Source: Camarhynchus parvulus
Taxonomy: Eukaryota > Chordata > Aves > Passeriformes > Thraupidae
Length of the DNA stretch: 64,000 nucleotides
Direction of reading: 5' to 3'
Assembly (NCBI RefSeq): GCF_901933205.1
Contig: NC_044571.1
Span: 13,767,235-13,831,234 of the forward strand
The translations under genes and the position numbers were made by a program. The notes below the pieces were generated by a model. That model was not told where the DNA came from. It did no database searches and saw only the letters and a list, made by a program, of their open reading frames with translations. Positions 50,001 through 61,094 of this stretch are shown here, in pieces (position 1 is the first letter of the stretch; each line of letters starts with the position of its first letter).

Positions 50001-53000
50001 AATTCATTGCTTTTACATGTGAGTACATCCTATGCATCTAAAGGTCCCCCCAGGGCAGTAATCTAGCAGAGGTGTAATTCCTGAGCTCTCAGCTGGGATC
50101 TAACACTTGTCCTTCTTGTGCTCTGCCCCTAGCACACAAACCAGACAGCTCTGAGACATCCCTCAGCCCAAGGTAATTCTTATTTCCATCACCTCTCAGG
50201 GCAACCTCCTGAGCAGCCTGAGCTGCAACAGCTGCTGATGCCACTCCAGTGGTCAGACAGAGGCATGGCAAGTTCTATTTCTGAGAAAAAAATGTGATTT
50301 CCTGCATCTTTAGCAACCTCCAGGGGAAAAAGGGAGATACTTATGCTAAAAAAGCAATTTAAAGCACTTTGCTTTATTGACTTGAAGGCTACTGGATGGC
50401 CCTAAGGAAAAGCATGAACCCTATGGCTTGGTACATCAGATCCATTGCTTTCAACCTAAACATCCAATAAGGACGAAAAAAGATTGATTTTCAGAGGCCT
50501 AGGCGAAACCTTTCTCTCTCAGTGAGTTACCCTGGGCTCAGACTCCTGTAATGGAAAGTGTTAATTCAGACAAAACAAACATGAGACATGTCTAAGTCAG
50601 AGAAAAGCAAAGGGATGGATGGATGGATGGATGGATGGATGGATGGATGGATGGATGGATGGATGGATGGATGGATGGATGGATGGATGGATGGATGGAT
50701 GGATGGATGGATGGATGGATGGATGGATATAACACAGGTCCCATTTTTGCAAATATTTAAATTCTTAAAGCTGCAGTTTAAGCCTTGTGAGGCTGCCCTT
50801 CACTCTTTTCAGACTCCTCGTCTAACTTTTGTCCCTCACTATTTTTACTGCAGTAAGAGTATATCAGGATACAATTTTTCATCTTACAGAATCAGTTAAT
50901 GCCAGAGGATGTGTCTACCATTGCCAAACAGAATGAAATCAGACAAAAAAAATTTTTCCATTTCCATCCTATTGCCAGGCACAGGGTGCTGCTCTCCTGG
51001 GTTAGTAAATGTAGGATGTTTGTTTTGTTCTGACAAACACCAGTTCATCTCACCACTACTGCTTCACTTAGGGAGAAATGGTTTTCCAAGCTACCAAATA
51101 ATTAGTACCAGTGTGAGTTACAGCACAATTTATACTTTCCTGACCCAACTCATGAACTGGCTTGTTATGGAACATGCAAAAGAAAAAAAAATTATCAAAC
51201 CTCCTTTCATCTTTTTCAAGCCACTAACTGCTAAGTTTGCATTCTTAGTTGAATGAGTATCTGATTCTGCTCTGCTGTAAGTGCCTCGAATCTACCATGG
51301 AATAAAAATGAATCTTGAGGGCAAAGACAAAGTATCCAAGAAAAAAAATAACTACATCAAAAAGTAACTGGTGATACAAAGCTGTGCCAAGAAGCATTGC
51401 CTTGAAAATGAAGACAGCAAAGTCATATTAATGCCAAAGCTAAATTAAATCTAACTGGGAAAAGAAGTATTAAAATACTGAGTTCATTGAAGCAAAGTCA
51501 CAGAATGAAACCCACAGGAACTGTACTCTTTGAAAAGACAAATCAGTCTGAAACTAACAAAGAAGGTATAAACACATAATAAAAAAATGTACACACAGAT
51601 TAGTCATTCCAAATCACATGTATTCAGGATAAAGCTAAGAAAATGACCCTAAGAAAATATATGTATACTCGGCTCATTAGGAACAAAAATGGAAATGCTT
51701 ATAGAGAGCCACAAAACAGGAAAAAGCAAAAAGATTGTGCCAATAGCTTCCACTGAAGAAAACAGATGGAGAAACCTACAACAGGAAGAACATGAAGTGT
51801 CATCCCTTGCTTTTCAAGTGCCTCTCTGAAAGAAGACAGGCAAAGGCATTCTGAAGAACAGTCTAGCTCACAGATCTGGGAAGCAGAAACATTTGACTAC
51901 TGTAATGGCAGACAAGATTACATTCCAACATCTGCCCCTGCAGTTCAGGGAGTTTTGCCAGAATTAAACACAAATTTACAAGTTAGGATGAAAAACCCAA
52001 AACTGGATTGGCTGATGTTACTATCTTTTGAAAACTAAGTTTAACTGAAGAACTGAGATAGGCATCAGATCAATGAACACATACACTGCTGATGCAAACA
52101 AAAAATAATAAAAAAATAATTCAAATCATATTTTTCATACAACAAAGAGACTGTTTGGCAAGACAGCCTTTACTTGATGGAAAAGCACTAGACTCTGCCT
52201 TCACAACCAGAAGAACTTGTTAAGCAGGCTTTAAACACAGTAGGTGGTAGTAGGGACTTCCCTTTAAAATGAACTGTAGAACATTAAACACAAGTAGAAT
52301 GCATATTTTGTAGCATAACGATTATTTTAAGTGCTGGCTTATTTAAGGTTCTGAATCTAAACAAAGTACATTGCAAGAGACATTTAATAATAAAGTATGA
52401 AACTGCAGAAATACGTGACTGAAGATGGAGAATACCCCAGCACAAGTGAACAACTGAATTTCTGTGCTTCCTGCCAGTCACCAACTGTTGACAACTGGTA
52501 CATCTAAGAAGCCTCCCCAGCTAGGCAGGGATCATCCAAAGCGGCCTCTACCAAGACATTCTGTCCTTGTTCAGCCACTGCCAGCGATGAACACACATCC
52601 ACCCCCCTCTCTCTGCATTTACACAGGCATGGTTTGCAAAGGGCTCCATGGCAGCAGCCCCAGAGGCCCTGCTCTGCTGCAGGAGGAAAACCTGCGCAGG
52701 AGGGCGGAGCAGAGACCCCTTGAAGAGCTACAGCCAAGGACATGGAAGAGGGAAGGATCACCACCAGAATCAGGTCTCAATTATCCACTGGCAGATTATC
52801 CAGTCTGTTGTTTAACTATGCAGGAGGTTCAGAAGCATTTGAGCTGCTTTCATCAGATTTAACTTGGGTCCAGAATCAGAAAGTCTTATCTGTACCACAC
52901 CAGACAAGAGTGCATTCATCAGTCTGGATCAATACAATTTCAGAACAGATCCCCTGACCTATTTCACCTCAGTACAATCCTGCAGTTTAATTTACAATAT

Positions 53001-55293
53001 TTTGTGTGATCCGTATTTTGCATTATCCCATTTCATTGTTTTCCCAGATAATAGAGAATTAACTGTACCTCATATAAACTCAAAACATGGCTGCAACAAG
53101 GTTACTCAAGGAACTCAAGAGATGATAAATTAAGAAATGCAGTGATCCTAGGTAAGGAGAAGCAACATTAAAATTTGTAAGTACAGAATATAAAATTAAA
53201 ACAAGTTATTATACATTTCAAAAATATGTCCAAAAGTAAAGAAGGGGGAAAAAGGGAAAAAAAAAGGAAAAAAGGTAACTGAAGCAAAGCATGAAGCACC
53301 CCTCATAAATGAAATCATTTAACACCACACAAAACTGAAGTGCCTGAAATGGCAATTAAACAAACCAACCTAACAAGGCTTTTCTATTTCTACAATAAAT
53401 AAATGTTCAGCATGACACTGTGATGTTCCCAGGTGCTGCACTGAGTAATCACTACAATAAGTAACACACTTAGAGTAAACTGTAGTTCACACAAATGGAT
53501 ATCCTCACTAGAAAAAGGATTGATGATATGCTATTTTTCTCCACCCTCTATTTAAGCCTTTTGAAATACAATTCAAAGGGATTGTGCCACTGCTCCAAAG
53601 AGAGATTAAGATATTCACTTCCCAGCTATGAGCAGCAATAGCTACTCTTTTTGTTACCTGCATACCTCTGTCCTTTGTTTAATCAAGAGAAGAAATCGCA
53701 TACTAACAGCAAAGAAAACCATATTGCAGTCTGTATCCACAATAAATGGAGTGCAAGAGGTGAGGGCTTAGCAAAAAAACAAGACAAGTATTGGATTTTC
53801 AGAAACCACGGTTTTTTACTCTTTCTTTTTCATGAAATATTTTTGTTTCCTAATGTCTTGATAGTCATCATAGTAACCTGCACATATAAGCATTTTTAAA
53901 CATGGACACATTAATTTTCTTTCAGTTCTTATTAAGTATATGGCATTTAGTTTACTGGAATTCTTTCTCTTTTGTTCATATGCTATAAATTGCTACAGAA
54001 AAAACTTATAATCAGACATGCATTTGCCAGTATTTCTCTCCATTAGCTTCACCAGAACTTTTAGCTGGTACACGCTCCTAAAAATCCCTCCGTGTGAGTA
54101 TACTTGTGAGATCTACATTTCAATAAAAAAATACTGAAACTCTGCTTTGGGTATTGTCTTAAGCCCTCTCTCACATATTTCAAGCCCATACCATAAGAAC
54201 TTTGATGGCTTTCCCCAAACACTTACAGGAAATCATAAGGTAATCATCACAGTTGCCCTTCTCATCTTGATGTTCCACAGGGATTCCATTGGCATCAATC
54301 ACTGCCTCTGATGCACAGTCTGCTACCAAGACTTCCTCAGAAACAACATCTGTTCCCAGAGTATCAGTGACAATATCTGCTTCTTCAACGTTATCATGAA
54401 CTACATGTTCTACGTGTCCAACTTCAGGCACATGCATTGACTCAGTTGTCAGCACATGCTCTGGTATAGACATTGTCTCTGCTGTTATGTCAGAAGCTAA
54501 AACATCATCTGGGACAGTGCAATGAGCCAAAGAAACCTCTTCAGCCACGTCTGTGTCCAGCACCTGCTCAGGAATAATGACTGTTTCAGACACATCTGGC
54601 TCGTCCATGATATCTGGGCACTGAACATCCTCGATAACAACATCCTCAATGACATCCTGGATCACTACAGAGTCTGGATCATCAGGAACAAAATTATGCA
54701 CAGTTATATCTGAGTCGACCACATCTGAAACAAATACTGTTTCCTGGACTTCCACAACAATCTGATCTCCATCCATATGTGCTGCATCAGCTCCTGAAAA
54801 ACACAATTAAAATAGCACTTAAATTGTAAAACTGTCTCATATGAGGTGGTAAATAATTGAAATTACTTCTGTTCCCCTTCAACTTTCACACTATGCTGCA
54901 CTTTAGTAAACAGCATATGAACTATTAAGATAGATAGATAAAGCAAGTCCTCAGTAGATGCTAACGTAATTAAGATGAACAAGATTTTCTCTCCTGAAAA
55001 CGATTTGCAATTTTTAGACTCTCCCCCAACACCCAAACAACTATTACTTGACTGAAAGAACAGTAGCTCATTCATATTGCTGCGAGTAATAAAAACAACC
55101 CAAACTCAAAAGCAACTACTCTATACAAAAGCATTGATGCAGCACAGCACTTCTAAGCAAAGGCAGAATAAACAATAGTCAATTGCATCAAATGTGAACA
55201 CTCCTATCTATGCATTATCTCTCCTTACAGACCTGTTGGATCAAAAAATGCATTTGGCTCATGTGGCTGCAATTCAAGCCCATCTTCATCCAT
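39874..55293 (-). CDS. ZFX: Zinc finger protein ZFX, complete coding region (7 coding exons)
   Basis: Joining the minus-strand coding exons (55293-55233, 54793-54227, 45348-45199, 45007-44864, 44773-44639, 42497-42357, 41060-39874) gives 2,385 nt, or 794 residues, against about 805 in human ZFX. All phases agree. ZFX is a nuclear sequence-specific transcriptional activator that binds mainly near CpG-island promoters and supports stem-cell self-renewal and growth. Residues 1-about 380 form the acidic activation domain, rich in Asp, Glu and Val. A basic nuclear localisation signal, KQKPKKKRR, lies at 383-391. Thirteen C2H2 fingers run from C415 to the C-terminus, alternating between two linker/finger types (as in [19 protein letters not shown] and [19 protein letters not shown]). 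The protein ends HHKDVGLP. The alanine tract after GEED is only four residues long. In birds this gene is autosomal, unlike in placental mammals. I see no breaks. Confidence 0.97.
41061..42356 (-). other. ZFX: ZFX intron between the NLS exon and the zinc-finger exon
   Basis: AT-rich intron of about 1.3 kb with GT/AG ends. A G-run, AAAAAAGGGGGGGG-type, lies at about 42008-42022. Nothing else is recognised. Confidence 0.8.
42357..42497 (-). CDS. ZFX: ZFX exon with nuclear localisation signal
   Basis: 141 nt, acceptor TGGTAG|GTAAT, donor GACAG|GTGAGT. It encodes [30 protein letters not shown] and then [17 protein letters not shown]. The basic cluster at residues 383-391 is the nuclear localisation signal between the activation domain and the zinc fingers. 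Confidence 0.95.
42498..44638 (-). other. ZFX: ZFX intron
   Basis: About 2.1 kb between the short-alanine exon and the NLS exon. No repeat or internal gene recognised. Confidence 0.8.
44639..44773 (-). CDS. ZFX: ZFX acidic-domain exon (short alanine tract)
   Basis: 135 nt, acceptor TCTTAG|ATGTT, donor TTATG|GTAAGT. It encodes (N)[36 protein letters not shown] and PIAWAAAYG. The alanine run has four residues, against a longer run remembered for human ZFX; this accounts for part of the shorter total length. Confidence 0.95.
44864..45007 (-). CDS. ZFX: ZFX acidic-domain exon
   Basis: 144 nt, acceptor AATTAG|GGGGC, donor TTAA|GTAAGT. It encodes [20 protein letters not shown], then [20 protein letters not shown] and QHEDEDL, matching the ZFX block around [15 protein letters not shown]. 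Confidence 0.95.
45199..45348 (-). CDS. ZFX: ZFX acidic-domain exon
   Basis: 150 nt, acceptor TTTGTAG|TGGAT, donor TTTAG|GTAAAA. It encodes (L)[18 protein letters not shown] to [16 protein letters not shown]. The conserved [19 protein letters not shown] block is typical of ZFX/ZFY. Confidence 0.95.
45945..46133. repeat. 53-bp tandem repeat (minisatellite)
   Basis: Three nearly identical copies of a 53-base unit begin at 45975, 46028 and 46081 (GCACTGGTGTCCTTCCTGCA...), with a partial copy before. Copies differ by one or two bases. The unit is not a multiple of three, so the peptide repeats in the open frames here are artefacts. Confidence 0.9.
48279..48362. repeat. A/C-rich low-complexity tract
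   Basis: A run of AAAC/AAAAC words with C homopolymers (CCCCCCC near 48330). It reads as T/G-rich on the transcribed ZFX strand. Confidence 0.6.
50613..50728. repeat. (GGAT)29 microsatellite
   Basis: Twenty-nine perfect GGAT units, 116 bases, with no interruption, in the large ZFX intron. Perfect tetranucleotide arrays of this length are usually highly polymorphic. The open frame through it is an artefact. Confidence 0.97.
52770..53065. mobile_element. Possible ancient pogo/Tigger-like MITE
   Basis: A stretch of about 295 bp whose two ends read inward in a similar way: CAGGTCTCAATTATCC from the left and, on the opposite strand, CAGTTAATTCTCTATTATCT from the right. Both have the CAG...ATTATC pattern of pogo-type terminal repeats, and the right end is followed by TA. 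The left flank lacks the TA. The similarity is modest, so this is tentative. Confidence 0.3.
54227..54793 (-). CDS. ZFX: ZFX acidic-domain exon
   Basis: 567 nt, acceptor TTTCAG|GA, donor TCCT|GTAAGT. It encodes [20 protein letters not shown] to NCDDYLMIS: the core of the acidic activation domain, with repeated valine/acidic patches such as [15 protein letters not shown] and [19 protein letters not shown]. The His-Val-Gly repeat seen in human ZFX (VGHVGHVGHVEHV) is reduced to a single VGHVEHV. Confidence 0.95.
54794..55232 (-). other. ZFX: ZFX intron (short)
   Basis: About 440 bases between the start-codon exon and the acidic-domain exon, beginning with the weak donor GTCTGT and ending TTTTTCAG. 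Nothing else is seen in it. Confidence 0.8.
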
Positions 55294-55321
55294 GGCCTTT
55301 AACTCTCATCAGTCACAGTGT
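55233..55321 (-). CDS. ZFX: ZFX exon with start codon
   Basis: Acceptor TCTGCAG|ACAC at 55321; coding from 55293. The start context GGCCATGG is strong. It encodes [20 protein letters not shown] plus one base. The frame-keeping donor is ACAG|GTCTGT, a weak site; four bases downstream lies a better-looking GTAAGG. A seven-codon uORF (55309-55286) overlaps the start. Confidence 0.9.
55286..55309 (-). promoter_or_regulatory. uORF overlapping the ZFX start
   Basis: An upstream ATG at 55309, 16 bases before the main ATG, opens a seven-codon frame (MRVKGHG, then TGA) that ends within ZFX codons 2-3. Initiation there would compete with the main start, because it terminates past the main ATG. Its own context (CTGATGA, C at -3, A at +4) is weak. 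The effect is inference. Confidence 0.6.
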
Positions 55322-58300
55322 CTGCAGAAGACAAAGAAGAAAGGTTATTTCACTGTATATGGTGAAGAAGGTTGCCTCTGTCTGTGCATGGAAAAGTTGA
55401 CATTTTGGGTACATGGAAGTTAACACACAACACCTCATGACTTGAAGATGAATTAGATTTTACTTGGGGTCCCTCAGTGTGGGATTCTAGCAATAATACT
55501 CTGGATGACCATCACCCACAGTTTGAACTAGAGTGTGAGATCCAACACTCTGGGTGCATTCTTCTCAAAACCCAATGGCTTCACAAACACAGAAGCAGCT
55601 CATAAAGGAATGAGAAAATATGATTTTCTTATCATCTTAAAAAAAAAAAGACAAAGCCTAGAGATATTCCTGTGAGAACCTTAATCCATCATATTCCTAC
55701 TCAAGGAACTCAAGTCCCTATTGGATGGGGAGGAATACAGAACTGTGAAATCATTAAGGCTCAGTATGATAAGTTAAACACAGAGAGCTCATTATCTGAA
55801 ATGCACACCAGTTCTGATGTCCTCATGCTCATTCTTGGACAGTCGGGAAGAGTTCACTCTTATGTCACTTCAGGAACTTAAATCATCAATGTAAACTGCT
55901 TCCAGAGTATAACATCAAATGTTTTAAAACCTAGATCCGCAAATGTTTTCAAAACTCTTGCCCTGAGACAAAGTACCGTAAGTATCAAAAGTTAGTTCTC
56001 AAAAATCACCAAATGTCATGTTCTACCAAAACTTTTGAACAGCATGTCAGCATTTCAATGCATACTGACTCAGGATTTCAGTCTTCTTAATGAAAGAATG
56101 AAACAAGACCATAAAGTTAAAATACTTATAAAAATGTCAAACTGCAATCTAAATTCTGCTGCTTAGATATGTGCATTACAGTTAGGATCAGGCAAACCTA
56201 GTTAGGTAAAATGCAGTCTAACATAAACTTGTACTACTCCCTTGCACTGTAGTCCAACTACTTTCCTACATGCAGAATGAGCAAGAGGCAACAGAATGTT
56301 GCTTCATGTTTCTGCTTGTTATTTCTGTAGAAGTGGAAATGTTCTTTTTCTTCCTCACAGAATTTCTCACAGTCACAGGCAGAAAGCTCCCCATTTCTGA
56401 AATACTTTCAAAAAAGACAGACAAAACATCAAGATTCTACCCAAGGTTTCCATAAGAATCATAACCTTTCCAAATTACATCAACTAACATTTACATTCAT
56501 TAAGGCTTTATCAGGGAAACTGCTATACAAAAGAAAAAATTAACTAGTCCAAAACACAAACCTAAACCCATAATCTAGAACAAGTATTTTCTGAACTTGC
56601 CCACTTTTTAGCTCAAATTTTCTCAACTCTTCACCTCTGGAACTCTCTTTTGGGGTATTGTCCAGCCTCCCGTGCAGTCACTTGGGCCTTCTCTTTTACA
56701 GAAGCTGAGGGAGAAATACAGCCAGACATTGAACTGGAAGAAAAATAGTGGAACACTAAGAATTTTCCAAGGTGTTCTGTATTTGTGTGATGCTCAGCTG
56801 GAAGGTCTCTGTATTCAAAAGACAGATAGCTGTGCTAACAAGTCATTGTGCTATCCAACTGGACATAAATTGTCTCCCAGTTATTCTGTCAAGCACTTCC
56901 ACCTGAACTGCCCACCACGAAGAGGAACAGCTCTTCACCCAATGCTTTTTTCAGAACCAAGACAGAAGAAAAGTGTTTCAGCCTCAGATGCAAGAAATAG
57001 CTTGACTGATGGCAATCAACTTCTGCCATGCCACAGAAACAAGAAGAGTAACAAAATCCCATACAGTAATTCCAGCAAGAATTATTCATACCCAAATTGC
57101 TTTCTTCCCATCTATCTGGGATACACCCATCCAGTCTACTACCAATGTTCTTCCTATTCATCTTGACATATTTTCTGTGCCACCTTCACTGTTTAGTTTC
57201 TTCTCTTCTGCTGCTTCTTTCCCAACTTTTTGTGTGCCTGCACCAATATCATGTTCACTATATCACCTCCTAATTTCATCCCTCCAGCGTCTAACTCCAG
57301 TACCCTCCCATCATTCACACAAACCTCTGCTACTCATCAATTTGTAGCAAAGATTGTATTGGAAATTAGGAGGGGTTTTTTTTCGGTAGGAGGCAAAGGG
57401 GTACTAAGGGTTGGCCGAAATAAAACTGCCTCTCTCCTCAGACTACAGACACACAGGAAGATGGAGCTGTCTGTCCTGATCTCTGGGAAAAGTTCAGATG
57501 CCCTTTGTGCCTGTGCTTTTGAGGGCTGTATTATCATGCACATCAGCCTGCCATCTGCTGCGACCTGAGCAGCCTGAAGTGTCAGTTCACCACCTGAAGA
57601 ACTGGCATTCATTTCCTCAGCTTCCTGCTTTCACCACCTACCTGACCACTGCACCACAAATTCCTACTCCTTATGATTCATGCCTGTACTTTCTCTATCC
57701 TATCTGCTCCCTAAATTCCTCACTTCACTAAGTGAGGCAATCTTTCACGGTCCTTCTGTCTATCCTCTTCACCCCTGAGATGCAGAGGTGTCCATCACTA
57801 CTTCCTAGTTTCCTGTAAGTGCCCACTGACACCATCTCTTCCCTGTTTTTCTTGTTTTCTGGATTCCAGGCAACAGATTCTAAACCCAAAATATCCCTGT
57901 GGTGTTCAGGAGCTGCAGTTTCACAGCAGTGACAGCCCAGCACACCACATAATTCTGACCTCTTCTGCACTGGTCAGGTCTTCTCATCTACACTGGCAAA
58001 ATGTGCTCATAACAAAGGGTCAGGCTCCATCAAACCAAAGACACTTCCTGGCACGTGGCTTTCAAGTCTCAGTCTTAAAAAGGCAACCAACATTTGCTTT
58101 GGTGCTTGTTTCAGAGTAGAAAGACATCTCAGTGCTTTCTCTTTTTTTCTCTCTTTTTTTTTCCTCTTATTAAATAATGTTTCTCAAAATGCACTTTAGC
58201 ATACAGACCCAGCCAACTCCTACCCCTGTGCAGGTTCATAACGAGTTTGGAAGTGCTCCACAAGGGCACAGGACCCACACCCACAGAAATTTGCTGCAAG

Positions 58301-61094
58301 AAGATGAACAAAAGAGGATGCAGGCATTTAAAACAGGAATTAACTGAACTATCTGAAATAGTAAGTGTCCAAATCAGAATCTGCAATCCAAAAAGGCATA
58401 AAGTAACTTGTCTATGGCTGAGGCAAAAAAATACAAAAAGATTCCTGAAAACACTTCAGGGTTTGAGCATTCTATCCAGGAGATGAGAAAACACTGTTTC
58501 TTCCTGCTTGCTCTTCTGAGCAGAGGGTGAGCACAGGGGCACAAGATGCAGCCACACAAAGGAAGGAACACCACAGGGCTCTGTACCTGTAGCAGCAGTT
58601 CTGTGACACCAGAAATACCAGAGCTGCTTCTTGCAAGCACCACAGAGAACACCTTCAATTCCCTGGCAAGCACCCCAAGCTCTGTGGTACCATAAAGGCT
58701 AGGAAGCAATTCCAGCTGTTCACTGCTCTGCAAGATTTCAAGAAGGACAGAAACTCCTCTCAGTCCTCCAAAACATTCTAGATGACATTTACCTCAGGAC
58801 CCAGTTCTGGCATCAAAACTAACAGAATCAATTTTTCAGTTCCATCTTGGGAACCCAAATTCTCAACGAAAAGATGGTGCCCAGCCATGTCCCTACACTT
58901 GGTCTTTCTCAACTGTGTGTCTCTTTGTTCAAGTCTCAGAAATTCTGGTTACACTGTTCTTCTACCACTGGGACAAAAAAAAATCTGAGGTATCCAAATC
59001 AGGTTTTATAACCTCTGAAAAGAGCTAAACACCTACACCTTCTACTTGGCTTGGGTCCATGCCAGCTTCACATGGATCAAAAACTAATGCAACTCTGTAA
59101 TACACTTAATTCTGTCCATACAGTTAGTTTTTACAAACTGATTTTCACCTATTTATTCAGAGACTTGGCTGGTTTTGGCTTTATGGAAGTCAAGGTAACA
59201 TTTTCAAATGGAAGGACAGATGGAAAATTACATATTAATGGAAGAAATGGTATTAGTATATTAGCAATAATCTTCCAAAATAAAAATGATCATGAGAACA
59301 ATCAGTCAAGAAAAGCAATGCAGACAGTGCACTGCCACATTAGAGATCCTTGACTCAACAGACCTACCAAGGTAATCAAGATGAAATAAAACGAAATAGA
59401 CAAGCTGTCATGCTTTAAAGAAGGAGAAACTTTAAAAATAGAGTTCCTTAAAAGAGGTTTAAATATCCTGAAGAAACTGTTTCTCTGCTCTCACCAAAAA
59501 AAGAAGAAAAAAGAAAAAAAGGAAAACGGGGAAAAAGGAAAAGGAGAAAAAATGAAAACTTCAGAAAAGCCATCCTTGTGAAAAAGAAATACATAGCATA
59601 AGTATTTGCCTACTCCTAATTTTCAGTAAAGCCATACACCAAGTATCCAAGCAGCAAAACTCTTACAAATCAAGCCATAAAGCAGCAAAATTCCCCACGT
59701 GCAAGTGCTGGCCCCTACCCACGCTGGGATGACGGAGTGTACAGCCACAGCCACGCTCCCGTCGTGCCTCGCTCCATCCCATTAAAAACTGCGGCACGCC
59801 TGGCATGTCCCATTTGGGTCAGAGCCCCGAGCCAGCGAGGCTCCGCCGAGCTCCTGAGGCGGCTCCGGGCTCAGTCCCCGCCACCGCTGCAGTGTCACAA
59901 CTCGCCTGACGTGACCCACTTGTGGCAAACCCAGGGCACACACACACTCACGCTGTCCTCAGTCGCTCACATAGGAATGGCAAAAAAAAACAACCCTACA
60001 CTCCCTAGAGGATTTCATTCCTGCCTTGAAAATAACCCCCGTTATCACTAGGTGGAGAAACACAAGAATAAAAACGACGTGTGAAAACGACGTTGTAACA
60101 ATGTGATCATTCAGCTGCTAACTTCTTGACGCATCTCCCTCAGTTTTGGCAGGGGAATCAGTGCTGATGTTCTCACTGCGGTTCCGTAAAAAAAAAAGAA
60201 ACACCTCAAGTCATTCCCCTCTTTGTTGTAGTTCAGTGGTGGGGTATCTGCAGAAACCGGTTAAAGAAAAGGGTTTTCTCCAGATTTCACTGCAATGTTG
60301 CGTGCCAGACGACAGTAATTCCAAAGGAAATAAGCTAATTCTTAACAAAACCTAAATTAGGGAAATGACCGATCCCAGGCGCACCTTTGAACCAGCACCA
60401 AGGGGGCCCCAAGGGATTAGGGGGCTGCTTACAGGGCGAGTGGGCGAAGGCGTTTGCGGGAGAGCTCCCGGCGCTGCCGAGCCCGCGCCGCCCGAATCCC
60501 CGGCAGCAGGAGAGGAAGGAGATGGCGGGGCAGGAGAGGACCCGGCCGGCAGCCCCGGCGCGGCGGCGCAGGGAGCCGCGGCGAGCCGGAACGCGCCTCG
60601 CTCCGCTGGGCCTGGCAGTGTGGCAGCGGGAGGCGGGGAGGGTGTGGAGGCTGCGGGCGGTCCCTGCCGGAGCCCCGAGGCTCCCCCGCCCCGCCCGGCC
60701 CAGCCCGGCCCGGCCCGCGCGGGGCCCCCGGCTGCGCGAGCGATTAATTCAAGATGGCGCCGGCGCCCTCCGCCCCCCGCGCGCCGCCATTTTGTCTCCT
60801 CCTCCAGACACCTCCGAGCCCCCCGGCCGGGCCCGCGGCCCCTCACCGGCCCCACTCGCCTCCCCCCGGGCCCGCAGCCACCCACCTCCTCTCCGCGTTC
60901 CTCACGCCACCTCCCCCCCGCCGCCCCGGGCCGCGCCGGGCGTGCGGGACCCGCCGGCGCAGAGCCCGCGGCCCGCTCCTGTGGCGGAGCCCTGGCGCGG
61001 CCTAGCTGCGGCCTCTCGCGGCCTGCGCCGCGGCCTGTGCGGGCAGGGGAGGCCCGGGCCGGGCGGGCGGCAGGGCCCGGCCCGCGGCTCTTAC
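55322..61094 (-). other. ZFX: ZFX 5' intron
   Basis: Sequence between the probable first-exon donor (CACG|GTAAGA at 61095/61094) and the start-codon exon acceptor. A purine-rich A/G tract lies at about 59498-59570. Extra non-coding 5' exons are possible but cannot be told from sequence. Confidence 0.5.

Larger units (their letters stand above)
45349..54226 (-). other. ZFX: Large ZFX intron with minisatellite and microsatellite
   Basis: About 8.9 kb and AT-rich. It includes a 53-bp tandem repeat at about 45945-46133, an A/C-rich low-complexity tract at about 48279-48362, a (GGAT)29 microsatellite at 50613-50728, a possible old DNA-transposon remnant at 52770-53065 and a purine-rich tract near 53240-53275. 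No internal gene was recognised. Confidence 0.8.

Noticed and set aside
50588..50899. Frame coding a Met-Asp-Gly-Trp repeat peptide
   Set aside because: Translation of the (GGAT)29 microsatellite, in a ZFX intron.
56672..57166. 164-codon plus-strand frame in the ZFX 5' intron
   Set aside because: No recognisable domain, antisense to ZFX, no promoter-like sequence and no pair of splice sites preserving a frame. Length is within chance for a region of this size.
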